Of a stretch of DNA of 64,000 nucleotides, positions 54,405-63,000 are shown one piece after another. The stretch is from contig NZ_AP018049.1 in assembly GCF_003609775.1 (NCBI RefSeq), positions 620,001 to 684,000 of the forward strand. The letters run 5' to 3'. Position 1 is the first letter of the stretch, and every line of letters begins with the position of its first letter. Under the pieces are notes generated by a model. It was not told where the DNA came from. It worked only from the letters and a program-made list of their open reading frames with translations, and did not search any database. Source of the stretch: Prevotella melaninogenica (GTDB taxonomy: Bacteria > Bacteroidota > Bacteroidia > Bacteroidales > Bacteroidaceae). The position numbers and the translations under genes were made by a program.

Positions 54405-54605
54405 ATGGAAAAAGAAAAATATAGACATTCAGAAGAAACAAAGAGAAAGATAAGCGAGGCGCAAAAGAAAAGATATAAGAATATGACACCAGCCCAAGAG
54501 GAAAAGCGTATTAAATCAATTAAGGCAAAATGGGAGAAGATTAATGCAGCCCGTAAATTGTTAGAAATGAATGAATTATATAAAAAGTGTATGTTTGAAA
54601 ATTAA
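54405..54605 (+). CDS. Small NUMOD3-like DNA-binding peptide
   Basis: The 66-residue, very basic peptide contains RHSEETKRKISEAQKKRYKN, the pattern of NUMOD3, a DNA-binding module normally found in homing endonucleases. A second, weaker repeat follows (EEKRIKSIKAKWEK). No nuclease domain is present. It probably binds DNA and may act on the element's control region or hairpins (inference). A hairpin terminator follows the stop. Confidence 0.75.
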   Translation: MEKEKYRHSEETKRKISEAQKKRYKNMTPAQEEKRIKSIKAKWEKINAARKLLEMNELYKKCMFEN

Positions 54606-54621
54606 GAAAAAGATATAAAAT

Positions 54622-54675
54622 AAAGGTGGTATAAAAGGGGGCTTTTTGTTTGGGTTTGCCCCCACCACTTTTTTA
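54622..54675 (+). terminator. Terminator after NUMOD3-like gene
   Basis: Nested stems AAAGGTGGT/ACCACTTT and GGGGGC/GCCCCC end in a run of six T residues, 17 bp after the stop. Confidence 0.75.
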
Positions 54676-54729
54676 ATATAAAAACAACCCAACACAGATT
54701 AATAATAATAACTTTATAACCCAAACATT

Positions 54730-55227
54730 ATGAGTTATCAAATAAATGAGTTTATTATACTCAATCAATTACAAGACCTAACAAGTGCAAACGAGATAAT
54801 AACAATGTTGCACTTAATATCACAAGGTAAAAGAGAAATTCAGACCCAAAAGTCACACATTGCCACCCTTTGCGGACAAAGAGGAAAGGACAAAAATAAT
54901 AACACAAAGTTAGTAAATAAGATTATAAAGGGGTTGACGGAAAAGGGCTATTTAACCAGCACCAACACCGATTATATTTTAATCAAGGGTATAAATAAAA
55001 CTACTACTAAATGGGTGTTATCTGATAAATCAATGTCGATTATAAAGTCGTTGAATAGCAAGCAAAAGCAAGCGAAAGCAACAAGTAAAATAAAACCACC
55101 AACCCAAGCGTACCAAGCGACCACCAAGGAAGCGAAGGAAGCGACAAAGGAAACAGACACCAAGACAGAACAACAGCCAAGTTTGGCAGAACAAAGAAGA
55201 CAATTAGAAGAAGCAATAAAAGATTAA
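54730..55227 (+). CDS. Putative winged-helix DNA-binding protein
   Basis: The 165-residue protein has an N-terminal region (about 10-100) with a plausible winged-helix pattern: SANEIITMLHLISQGKREIQ, KSHIATLCGQRGKDKNN (recognition helix), GLTEKGYLTSTNTDYIL (wing). A Lys/Thr/Ala/Glu-rich low-complexity tail follows (about 110-155). It starts upstream of the helicase-primase gene with a 4-bp gap, so a role in replication initiation or regulation is likely. No known Rep family was recognised with confidence. Confidence 0.6.
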   Translation: MSYQINEFIILNQLQDLTSANEIITMLHLISQGKREIQTQKSHIATLCGQRGKDKNNNTKLVNKIIKGLTEKGYLTSTNTDYILIKGINKTTTKWVLSDKSMSIIKSLNSKQKQAKATSKIKPPTQAYQATTKEAKEATKETDTKTEQQPSLAEQRRQLEEAIKD

Positions 55228-55231
55228 GATT

Positions 55232-57163
55232 ATGTACAATTTTATTACAACAAGCGATTTTATTACAAGCGCAAAAGCGTATAAATCTTTTGAAGGTTAT
55301 CGTTGTGGACTGAAGGACTTTGATAATATAATGCGAATTGATAAGCAAACGTTAACTACCTTAGTATCAACACCTTGTAGCGGTAAGAGTACATTTACAA
55401 ACTTTTACGGATATTCTATGGGGGTAACTCATAATTGGCGTACTTTATACCTTGCCACAGAAACAAACCGAAACGACCAAGCAAAGAAGTTAAGCACATT
55501 ATACGCAAGTTACCAGCAGGCAAGCGAACACAGCATTATCTTAGAGGGTGCATTATCTAATTGGGAGGAATTGTTAGAAGCAATCAAGGTAGCCAAGGAA
55601 GCGTATAATATTGATTTAGTAATAGTTGATAACATGACAATGTTAAAAAAATTGATTAAGGGCAACGATACCGAGACGGAAAAAATCGGAAGGGCTTTGA
55701 GTGATTTAAAGCAGGCAAGTATAGATAACGATATAGCGGTTATTCTTGTTGCACACACGACTAAACTTGATGAAGGTCAGAAGGTTACGGCTTATTCGGT
55801 TAATGGTTCAGCCAATTATTACAATATTAGTGATTTTATGTTTTCAATCGAAATTACAGATTGCAAACAAAAGGAAACGACAATTAATGTGTTGAAATTG
55901 CGTGATGACGCAAAGGGTGTTATGAATGGAAAATGTACCCTTAAATACGATGACATTACAAGGAAGTACAGCGATGACAGCAGCACCGAGGACAACACCC
56001 CAAAGGGTATTAATTATGACATTGCAAGGGAAGTAATGGAGGAAATAATGGAGGAAAAAGCAAAGGAAGGCAGCCAGCCAGCAGCACAAGCAACCCCAAC
56101 AGCAACACAGCCAGCAGGAACAACCAAAGCAGCCCCAGCAGTCAAAGAGGAAGTAACCAAGGAGAAAGCAAATACCGAGGAAGTAAAGAAAGAAAAGCAG
56201 GAGGAAGCAAAGGAGGAAGCAAAGCAGCATATAACCCCCGATTTTTTGCTTAATACTAAAGTGTCAATAATGAAACAACATAAAGTACTGAATAGCAATT
56301 CTTTATATAATGCTATAATAACGGGCAGAATTTGCAAAGAAGAAATAAAAGCGGTTAGACAGATAGACAGAAGCAAAGACGAAATAGCATACAAGAAAGC
56401 AAAAAGCAAAGTATTATCATTTACCCCTTCATGTTATTGCACTATAGGAGGAACAGCCAAGGACGTGGAACACGTTAACAACTTGATAGCCATAGATTTG
56501 GACGCTAAAGATAACGAAGGTGTAACAATAGAAGAAATGCGTAAAAGGATAAATTCACTACCTTATGTTATGTATAGTAGTATGTCAGTAGGAGGCAAAG
56601 GGATGTACGCTTTAATACCAATTTTGGAAAGTAATAAAAACGACTTTAAGGCGGTGTTTAAAGCGTTGGAGGAGGACTTTAAGGCGTTGGGATTAACTTT
56701 AGATAGTTCATGTATTAACGTCAATCGTGAAAGATATATGAGTTATGATGATAACGAATATTGGAACACACAATGCGAAATTTACGACAGAAAAATATCA
56801 AAACCAACCCAAGTTAACACCCACCCTTCAAAGGTGGGGGAGAACGCAAAAACAACCCTTACAGCAAGGGAGTTTAGCAAAGTCAGGGACATGGTAAAGG
56901 ATATAAAAGAAAACCGCTTAATACTCACAAAAAATCATACTGATACGCTAATGATTGCGAATTGTTTAGCCAACATTTGGGGAGAAGAAGGACGGCAACT
57001 ATTACACATAATCAGACAGCAAAGAAGCGGTTACGATGAGTTCAAGACAGACGAAAATTATACGTATGTGTTAGACCACTTAGATGAAGGCGAAAAATTT
57101 AATATTGGTTTCCTTTTCTCAAAATACAACCAAGCAAAGGGACACCAAACACAAGTAAATTAA
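55232..57163 (+). CDS. Helicase-primase replication protein (RecA-fold helicase then AEP-like primase)
   Basis: The 643-residue protein has a DnaB/Twinkle-like RecA-fold ATPase at residues 1-240: Walker A STPCSGKST (46-54), Walker B LVIVDNM (Asp133), and ILVAHTTK (His175). A Glu/Lys/Ala-rich linker follows (265-332). Residues 340-515 resemble the BT4734-like/VirE_N family, with an AEP-type DxD (NLIAIDLDAKDN, Asp422/Asp424), SVGGKGMYALIP (452-463) and NVNRERYMSYD. Residues about 545-640 resemble a PriCT-2 primase tail (NIWGEEGRQLLHIIRQQRSG). It probably unwinds and primes the element's DNA. The helicase-first order is unusual. Confidence 0.8.
   Translation: MYNFITTSDFITSAKAYKSFEGYRCGLKDFDNIMRIDKQTLTTLVSTPCSGKSTFTNFYGYSMGVTHNWRTLYLATETNRNDQAKKLSTLYASYQQASEHSIILEGALSNWEELLEAIKVAKEAYNIDLVIVDNMTMLKKLIKGNDTETEKIGRALSDLKQASIDNDIAVILVAHTTKLDEGQKVTAYSVNGSANYYNISDFMFSIEITDCKQKETTINVLKLRDDAKGVMNGKCTLKYDDITRKYSDDSSTEDNTPKGINYDIAREVMEEIMEEKAKEGSQPAAQATPTATQPAGTTKAAPAVKEEVTKEKANTEEVKKEKQEEAKEEAKQHITPDFLLNTKVSIMKQHKVLNSNSLYNAIITGRICKEEIKAVRQIDRSKDEIAYKKAKSKVLSFTPSCYCTIGGTAKDVEHVNNLIAIDLDAKDNEGVTIEEMRKRINSLPYVMYSSMSVGGKGMYALIPILESNKNDFKAVFKALEEDFKALGLTLDSSCINVNRERYMSYDDNEYWNTQCEIYDRKISKPTQVNTHPSKVGENAKTTLTAREFSKVRDMVKDIKENRLILTKNHTDTLMIANCLANIWGEEGRQLLHIIRQQRSGYDEFKTDENYTYVLDHLDEGEKFNIGFLFSKYNQAKGHQTQVN
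56803..56847 (+). repeat. Hairpin family copy H4 inside the coding sequence
   Basis: ACCAACCCAA, GTTA, inner stem CCCACC/GGTGGG, then GAACGC occur within the helicase-primase gene and keep its frame, encoding the stretch PTQVNTHPSKVGENA between the primase and PriCT-like parts. The outer stem is weak here. Confidence 0.7.
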
Positions 57164-57198
57164 AAGAAATAATATAATAAAGAAATAAAAAATATAAT

Positions 57199-57597
57199 AT
57201 GGAAAATATGGCTAATGAATTGACAGACAGAGAGTTTTATAAACTCAAAAATGGAATAATGCACCAGAATTTCAAAGGGTTTGACTTTAAATGGAATGAG
57301 AACCGAATATATTGCGCAAAGGTACTACAAAATGGTGAATATCAGTGGATAAGGTGGAATGATAACAACGGCTACGACCTCAACAGCATAAAAAGAGGGG
57401 ACGTTATAATGCTGCAAAAAATGCACCATACCAAAAACAGAACAATAGATAAAATCTACTATAAGGTAATAAGCAGAACAAAAGATAAATTAGTGTGCGA
57501 ATGGGCAAGCGGAGATAACGTTTACACCACATACAGAAAAGCGTTAAAAGCACCTTTACCAAAAGCAAAGGAGTGTAAAGAACTAATTAAAGAATAA
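57199..57597 (+). CDS. Hypothetical protein of the mobile element
   Basis: The 132-residue protein is mixed alpha/beta with Trp- and Tyr-rich strands (NGEYQWIRWNDNNGYDLNSI) and a basic middle part (KMHHTKNRTIDKIYYKVISR). No signal, membrane segment or known motif was recognised; Met4 is an alternative start. The pattern of repeated short strands around KRGDVIML could be a small barrel (inference only). It follows the helicase-primase gene by 35 bp. Confidence 0.65.
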   Translation: MENMANELTDREFYKLKNGIMHQNFKGFDFKWNENRIYCAKVLQNGEYQWIRWNDNNGYDLNSIKRGDVIMLQKMHHTKNRTIDKIYYKVISRTKDKLVCEWASGDNVYTTYRKALKAPLPKAKECKELIKE

Positions 57598-57615
57598 AGA
57601 TAAAAAGATAAGAAT

Positions 57616-57774
57616 ATGTTATTTTTAATTTTTATGATAATTGCCGTGTTTTGCGGTATATCATTATTCAGCATGGGAATAGATGTTGGCAAGGAGTTAC
57701 AAAGAAAGGAAGACGAAAAGCAAAATAAAATATTAAAGGAAATTAGACAAAAAGGATATGATGTAAACTATTAA
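57616..57774 (+). CDS. Small membrane protein, 52 residues
   Basis: The frame begins MLFLIFMIIAVFCGISLFSM, one hydrophobic helix, followed by a charged tail (GKELQRKEDEKQNKILKEIR). It lies 18 bp after the preceding gene on the same strand. It could be a small inner membrane protein; a toxin or holin role has no support beyond size and shape. Confidence 0.5.
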   Translation: MLFLIFMIIAVFCGISLFSMGIDVGKELQRKEDEKQNKILKEIRQKGYDVNY

Positions 57775-57804
57775 TAATCAATAAACTAACCAATAATATA
57801 AGAT

Positions 57805-57972
57805 ATGATAAGTGAAAAACTTAACCTAAAGGAAATGAAGGAAATAGCGAGAAAGGAAGTTGAGAAAAGACGCAAAGAAGAAATAAATATATTAAAGGAA
57901 AAAACAGCGAAGGAAAGAAAGATAATAAATGAGAAATACGATACATTTATAAAGCAGATTAACGCACTTTAA
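57805..57972 (+). CDS. Small charged helical protein, 55 residues
   Basis: The frame begins MISEKLNLKEMKEIARKEVE and continues as an almost uninterrupted Lys/Glu helix ending KYDTFIKQINAL. No motif was recognised. It is the last gene of the rightward run and is followed by a hairpin terminator at 58021. Confidence 0.5.
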   Translation: MISEKLNLKEMKEIARKEVEKRRKEEINILKEKTAKERKIINEKYDTFIKQINAL

Positions 57973-58020
57973 TTGAATTAATATACCAAATATATTCTTT
58001 TCAAATCAATATATAATCAA

Positions 58021-58058
58021 AAGGGAGATAACTAATAATGGTTATTTCCTTTTTTTGT
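58021..58058 (+). terminator. Terminator after the small-gene run
   Basis: AAGGGAGATAAC pairs imperfectly with GTTATTTCCTT and is followed by seven T residues, about 50 bp after the stop at 57972. Confidence 0.65.
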
Positions 58059-58106
58059 GTTTGATACTAACCAAGCAGAAAGAAAAGATAAATAATAAAA
58101 TAAACA

Positions 58107-58170
58107 TACCAACCCAATAATACAATATAAGGAGATAACACACACTATCAAAGTGTTGTTATCGTATATG
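58107..58170 (+). repeat. Hairpin family member H5 (divergent)
   Basis: TACCAACCCA is followed, after an insert, by stem GATAAC-a-CACACT / AGTGT-t-GTTATC. The stem is longer-spaced than in H3 and H8 and the end boundary is less clear. Confidence 0.55.
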
Positions 58171-58669
58171 ATACCAGCAACACCAAGGGGATAAATAGAA
58201 GCGATATAAAGCGGTATATATTAATTAGTGGTAAAGTTACAAGGTAACAAAGGAACAAGCCAGCAGGAACGAAATAAACAGCATATAGCCAATATCAACA
58301 CCACGCACGACAATAGCAAATACAACACCACGCACACAGATAGCCAATATATAACACAGATTGAAGTAATAGTAAACACCAATACACCAAGCAAACATAA
58401 CATCAAGTAGACAAGCAGGCAGGCAAGCAAACAACACTACCAATTAAAAGAGAGATAGAAAGATAAGGAGCAAAGTAATACACCACATCAACGTATTAGC
58501 CGTTTAATAGCGTTCTGTTGCGTTATAATGATGTCAGTAACACAACACACCACAACGAATAAAAGACACGCTTACAACGGCTTAGAATAGATATAATAAC
58601 TTGATAATAAGATATTTAAAATAAATAACTTTTTCATGTATTTGTAAGTTTATTAGTTAATGTTAAGGA

Positions 58670-58703
58670 GAGAGTTAACCACCCTTTGAAGGTGGTAACT
58701 CTC
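58670..58703 (+). repeat. Hairpin H6
   Basis: GAGAGTT-a-ACCACC pairs with GGTGGT-AACTCTC around a 7-base loop. The ACCAACCCAA boundary is missing, but GGGTTGGTATTA follows about 75 bp downstream in inverted sense. A direct repeat ACTGACTTAAT lies at about 58705 and 58735. Confidence 0.6.
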
Positions 58704-59356
58704 GACTGACTTAATGAGTAGTTAAGTATTACCAACTGACTTAATTATGAATGAATTGTAAAAGGGTTGGTATTAGATTGATTGTATAATGATTAGTGAC
58801 ACCAAGGCAGAACAACATCAAGGGAATAACACACCAAGACAGCCAAAGAGGAAGTAAAGACACAATACTATTATATTACTTTATTAGTGGTTTATTTGCG
58901 TTATAACGTATTATAATAGTGATTATTAATACTATATCAATAGAACGGATATAAACGCTTATAAGCGTATTAAATGGGTTGTTTAGTGCTATTATAGTTA
59001 ATTAGTAAGGCAGTAACACAGCAAGCAACTAAAGGACACACCAAGGCAAGTAAAGGACACAGACAGCACAACAGCCAGCAAGTAAGGAAGTAAGACACCA
59101 GCAAGACAGCAAGCAAGCAAGGAAAGCAACACAGCAAGGCAAGTAATGTAATTAATCAAGGCAGGCAGGGGGGGGAGCCCTTTTTTTTGGAGGGGGCCTT
59201 ATTTTAAACCCCCCACTCCCTTTTTTTCTCGCAAGCGCAAATTTTCTGAATTATTGGAACGAGCACTATTTATTAGTATTTTTCTTTTTTCTGATTTTAG
59301 TAAAAAATCTATTTCAAAAATTATTTTTTCTATTATACTTTAAGAGGACAGCAGGA

Positions 59357-59400
59357 ACACACGATTTAATTAACGTGTGTACGCTTGTAAGGGTTGGTAT
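59357..59400 (-). repeat. Hairpin H7
   Basis: ACACACG and CGTGTGT form a 7-bp stem around ATTTAATTAA, followed by ACGCTTGTAA and GGGTTGGTAT, the inverted form of the family's left boundary. Confidence 0.55.
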
Positions 59401-59595
59401 TTGTGTTTAGATAAAATATAAAGGTACAACAGCAGCAGGGAAACAATACAATCAAGCCAGTACAGACAGACACCAGCAACACAGCAAGGGACACAATACA
59501 CCCCAGCAAGCACGGCAATAGTAAGCACAAGCCAGCAGCACAGACGGCAAACACAACATCAAGCACAACAGCCCCAAAGGGGAACTAAATTATAA

Positions 59596-59649
59596 TACCA
59601 ACCCAAGTTATTAATGTCACCCTTTATAATAGGGTGTCATTAATAACGC
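59596..59649 (+). repeat. Hairpin family copy H8
   Basis: TACCAACCCAA is followed by outer stem GTTATTAATG/CATTAATAAC, inner stem CACCCT/AGGGTG and then GC. The boundaries match H3 exactly while the stem is different and fully paired. Confidence 0.87.
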
Positions 59650-59671
59650 TACATAACATTAATATATAACA

Positions 59672-59718
59672 CCCCCACACACCTATATTATAAGGTGGTG
59701 GGGGCTTTTCTTTTCTTA
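59672..59718 (+). terminator. GC-rich hairpin terminator near right end
   Basis: CCCCCA-CACACCT pairs with AGGTG-GTGGGGG around a short AT loop, followed by TTTTCTTTTC. Confidence 0.7.
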
Positions 59719-59904
59719 TTCTATCCTTCTTTATCTTTTCCTTCCTTTAGTGGGTTGGTGTTTTTATTTGCTAATAAAAGTTAACGATTTGGAGGTTACA
59801 CCGCAAAAACTTATCTTTGTACCATACATCAATAAGAACCACATTTAGAATATGTGCAAGCAATAAATGTAAAATGTGTTGATATTCAATGAATTGCATA
59901 AAAT

Positions 59905-59928
59905 CGAAGAAAAGAATTTCTTTTCATG
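59905..59928 (+). repeat. Right attachment-site repeat
   Basis: It is identical over 24 bp to 51229-51252. Beyond it the chromosome continues with TTTTCATGAAAA-type palindromes (around 59972), which also appear as inverted sequence just left of the element. Confidence 0.85.
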
Positions 59929-60033
59929 AAAAAAAATATTTTTCTTCACGTAAATAAATATTTCTTTTCATGAAAATAATTCGCAGTTGGTTGTTTTCTT
60001 TCGAATCTTCGTGTGTAAGACGGGATTTTATAG

Positions 60034-60041
60034 TATCTTTG
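60034..60041 (+). promoter_or_regulatory. Promoter -7 box for the DUF4922 gene
   Basis: TATCTTTG matches TAnnTTTG, 26 bp before the start codon at 60068. No clear -33 box is seen. The element's right end lies about 105 bp upstream. Confidence 0.5.
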
Positions 60042-60067
60042 CAAGTAGATAAAAGAACACATTTTAG

Positions 60068-63000
60068 ATGGAAAAGAAGAAACAGATAGATTGCTTTCTA
60101 CCGTATAGTACAGCTGCAATGATGCAGTCACTTGCTGCGCAGTTGTACGAGTCAGGTGTGGTAAAGAATATATATACGTTAGCTGCAGATGTCCTGCCTA
60201 CTGAGGCATTGCCTCAGTACGTCCGTCAGCTACAAACAGGCGGCTTGCTATCCTTGGCAACCATGCGCCTTATTGCTACAACAGCAACAGCCGATTATGC
60301 TCTGCTTTATCTGAAGCAAGGGCCTGTCACGTTAGGCTATCATGCGCTTGAGCGAATGCTGCAGGTGGCTGAGGAAACTGGTGCAGCAATGGTTTATGCT
60401 GACCATTACTCAGTGGAAGCAGGCAAGACAGTGAAGCATCCTGTTACTGCTTATCAATTGGGTAGCATCCGTGATGACTTCGATTTTGGTTCTGTCGTAC
60501 TTCTCAAGACTGAGTATCTGAAGGAGTATGCAACAAGAGAGGTGGAAAAGGACTATCAGTTTGCAGGCTGGTACGACCTTCGTCTCTTCCTTAGCCGTAA
60601 GGGAGAACTCTTTCATCTGAATGAATATCTCTATACAGAGGAAGAAGACGACCTACGTGCAAGTGGTGAGAAACAGTTTGATTATGTGAATCCTCGCAAT
60701 CGTGAGGTACAGATTGAGATGGAGCAGGCAGCTACAGCACACCTCTCTGCTATCAAAGCTTTGGTAGATACAACGCAATATGCACAGCCTGACTTCTCTG
60801 GTGAGGCTTTCCCTGTAGAGGCTTCGGTGGTGATTCCAGTCTTTAATCGTGAGAAGACGGTGCGCGATGCGGTTGTTTCTGCTCTTTCGCAGAAGACAGA
60901 CTTTCCTTTTAACGTTATCGTTGTCGACAACCATTCGACAGACGGAACAACGGAGATTCTCTCTTCTTTGGCTGCCGATGAGCGTCTTGTACATCTTATT
61001 CCTACACGTACAGACCTCGGTATAGGTGGCTGTTGGAATTATGCTATCAATGATGCACATTGTGGTCGCTTTGCAGTTCAGTTAGATAGTGACGACCTTT
61101 ATTCTTCAGAGAATACCTTGCAGGCTATTGTCAATGCTTTCCATGAACAGAAGGCTGCAATGATTGTAGGCTCTTACCGTATGTGCGACTTCGATCTTAA
61201 TACTCTTCCACCAGGCTTGATTAGCCATAATGAGTGGACAGAGGATAATGGTTGTAACAATGCCTTACGTATCAATGGACTCGGTGCACCACGTGCTTTC
61301 TTCACTCCTTTGGTTCGTCAGCATCAATTCCCTAACACAAGTTATGGCGAAGACTATGCAATGGGCTTGGCTTTCAGTCGTCGTTTCCGTATCGGACGAA
61401 TCTATGATGAACTTTATCTGTGCCGTCGTTGGGGTGGAAACAGTGATGCCGTACTGAGCATTGATAAGGTAAATGCTAACAATCACTATAAAGATCAGCT
61501 GCGTACAGTTGAAATCTTAGCACGTCAGAAACAAAATCAAGATAGAGAGAAAGGGCTAACTGATTTTTTTCATAACCAGCTGAACCAATGGCAAGACGTT
61601 GGAAAACGTTTTGAAGAGTTGAAAGGTGTGCAGACGCGTGAGGTGGGTTCAGCCCTTGCGCAATTCAATCCTGCACGCTTGGTGAGTACAGGGGCAAAGA
61701 TTGATAAGGCTACATTAGCTAAGCGTCCTTGCTTCCTTTGTGAGAAGAATCGCCCAGGAGAGCAGATTGTTCTGCCTTTTGGGAATGACTTCGATATCCT
61801 TGTCAATCCTTTCCCAATCCTTCCTGTTCATTTCACTATCCCTTCTCGTCATCATCAACTGCAGGCAATAGCAGAGAATTATGTACAGATACATCGTTTG
61901 TTGAGGACTTATCCACAGTTGATGGTGTTCTATAATGGACCGAAGTGTGGGGCCAGTGCACCTGACCACCTGCACTTTCAGGCTGGAACAAGCGGAATAC
62001 TCCCTTTACAACGTGATTGGCAGCGACTCCGTGAGACTTCTATTCCTCTTTTAAAGCTGAATGGTGCAGAGGGAATCTATGAGATAAAAGACTATATTTG
62101 TCCAGCTTTCGCCATCGTGAGTCATACAGAGAAGCATGATAAAGAGTTGTTCAGCTATTTATATGAGTCATTGCCTTTGAAGGAAGATGAGATAGAGCCA
62201 ATGATGAATATCGTTGCTTGGCGCAGCGAGGAAGGCTTTGTGTCGGTTGTGTTTCCACGTGAGAAGCATCGCCCCGATTGCTATTCGGCAGAAGGAGAGG
62301 CGCAGCGTCTGGTCAGTCCGGGCAGTTTAGATATGGCTGGATTGCTGATATTGCCTCGTCAGAGTGACTTTGAAGGGATGACAGCGGAACGCGCTGAGGC
62401 TATTTTACGTGAGGTGTCGCTGTCGAATGAAGCGATGGTCGAAGTCGTAAAGCGGATTTGCAATAGGGCTGTTGACCTTTCCTTTGATGATTGGAAACAG
62501 GAACCTGTGGTTTCAGTAGGTATTGTTAGTGGTGACGAAATACGTTTTCAGTTAAATGGTACTTATACGATAGCAAACAAGGAGGTGACAGGTAAGCAGA
62601 CTGTAAAGTTCAAAGACGGACAGATTCTGTGGGATTCTGTGGCCTATCAGGAACTTTGTTTTACTCCGCAAAATGATGATATATCCTTCACTTTGGAGGA
62701 TGTTACTATCGGTGTAGACTTCCATTGGGAGCGTAAAGAGGCACAGACCTTCCTCGGCAAGCTACGCTTTGTTGTCGATGGAGATAAGCTTTGGGCTATC
62801 AATGAACTACCTGTAGAACGTTATTTGGCAAGTGTAATTTCAAGTGAGATGAGTGCAACGTCTTCTCTTGAGCTTTTGAAGGCACATGCTGTAATCTCTC
62901 GTAGTTGGCTTTTGGTACAGATGAGACGACGAAAATCTATTGAAATGGGTGTTCAGACAGCATCTGCACCAGTAAAAGTATCGGATGAAGAGGGTGTTGT

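Larger units (their letters stand above)
57973..59904. other. Long non-coding, repeat-rich right part of the element
   Basis: I found no convincing gene in about 1.9 kb. The sequence is strongly T-poor in places (59030-59160 is built of A, C and G words such as CAGCAAGGCAAG). It holds hairpins at 58134-58162, 58670-58703, 59357-59380 and 59596-59649, homopolymer tracts near 59168-59230 and repeated AACGGCTTA/GCGTTATAA words. Short open frames here have low-complexity translations and are likely spurious. Confidence 0.6.
51229..59928. mobile_element. Integrated element with own helicase-primase, about 8.7 kb
   Basis: It is bounded by an exact 24-bp direct repeat and begins with a tyrosine recombinase gene. 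All its genes point the same way: recombinase, NUMOD3-like peptide, possible winged-helix protein, helicase-primase, and three small proteins. Integrase-arm-like sequences near the two ends share CACATTNNGAATATGTG (51298-51314 and 59840-59856) and AATAAGAACCA (51317-51327 and 59831-59841). Codon and word use (CAGCA, CAAGG, many A-ending codons) differs from flanking genes. No relaxase, conjugation, capsid or terminase gene was recognised. It probably replicates after excision and may depend on another element to move (inference). Confidence 0.85.

Noticed and set aside
57616-57972. Toxin-antitoxin pair
   Set aside because: Two small adjacent genes, one with a membrane helix, fit loosely, but no known toxin or antitoxin motif was seen and the order gives no support.
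58228-58410. Small protein in the right arm
   Set aside because: The translation is Asn/Thr/Gln-rich low complexity that follows the T-poor composition, and overlapping frames on the other strand are equally open.
53162-59649. attC sites of an integron
   Set aside because: The hairpins have conserved ends and variable stems like attC, but the GTTRRRY/RYYYAAC boxes are not present, no integron integrase was seen, and they do not separate gene cassettes.
51229-59928. Prophage remnant
   Set aside because: No capsid, portal, terminase, tail or lysis gene was recognised; the integrase and replication genes alone do not show a phage origin.
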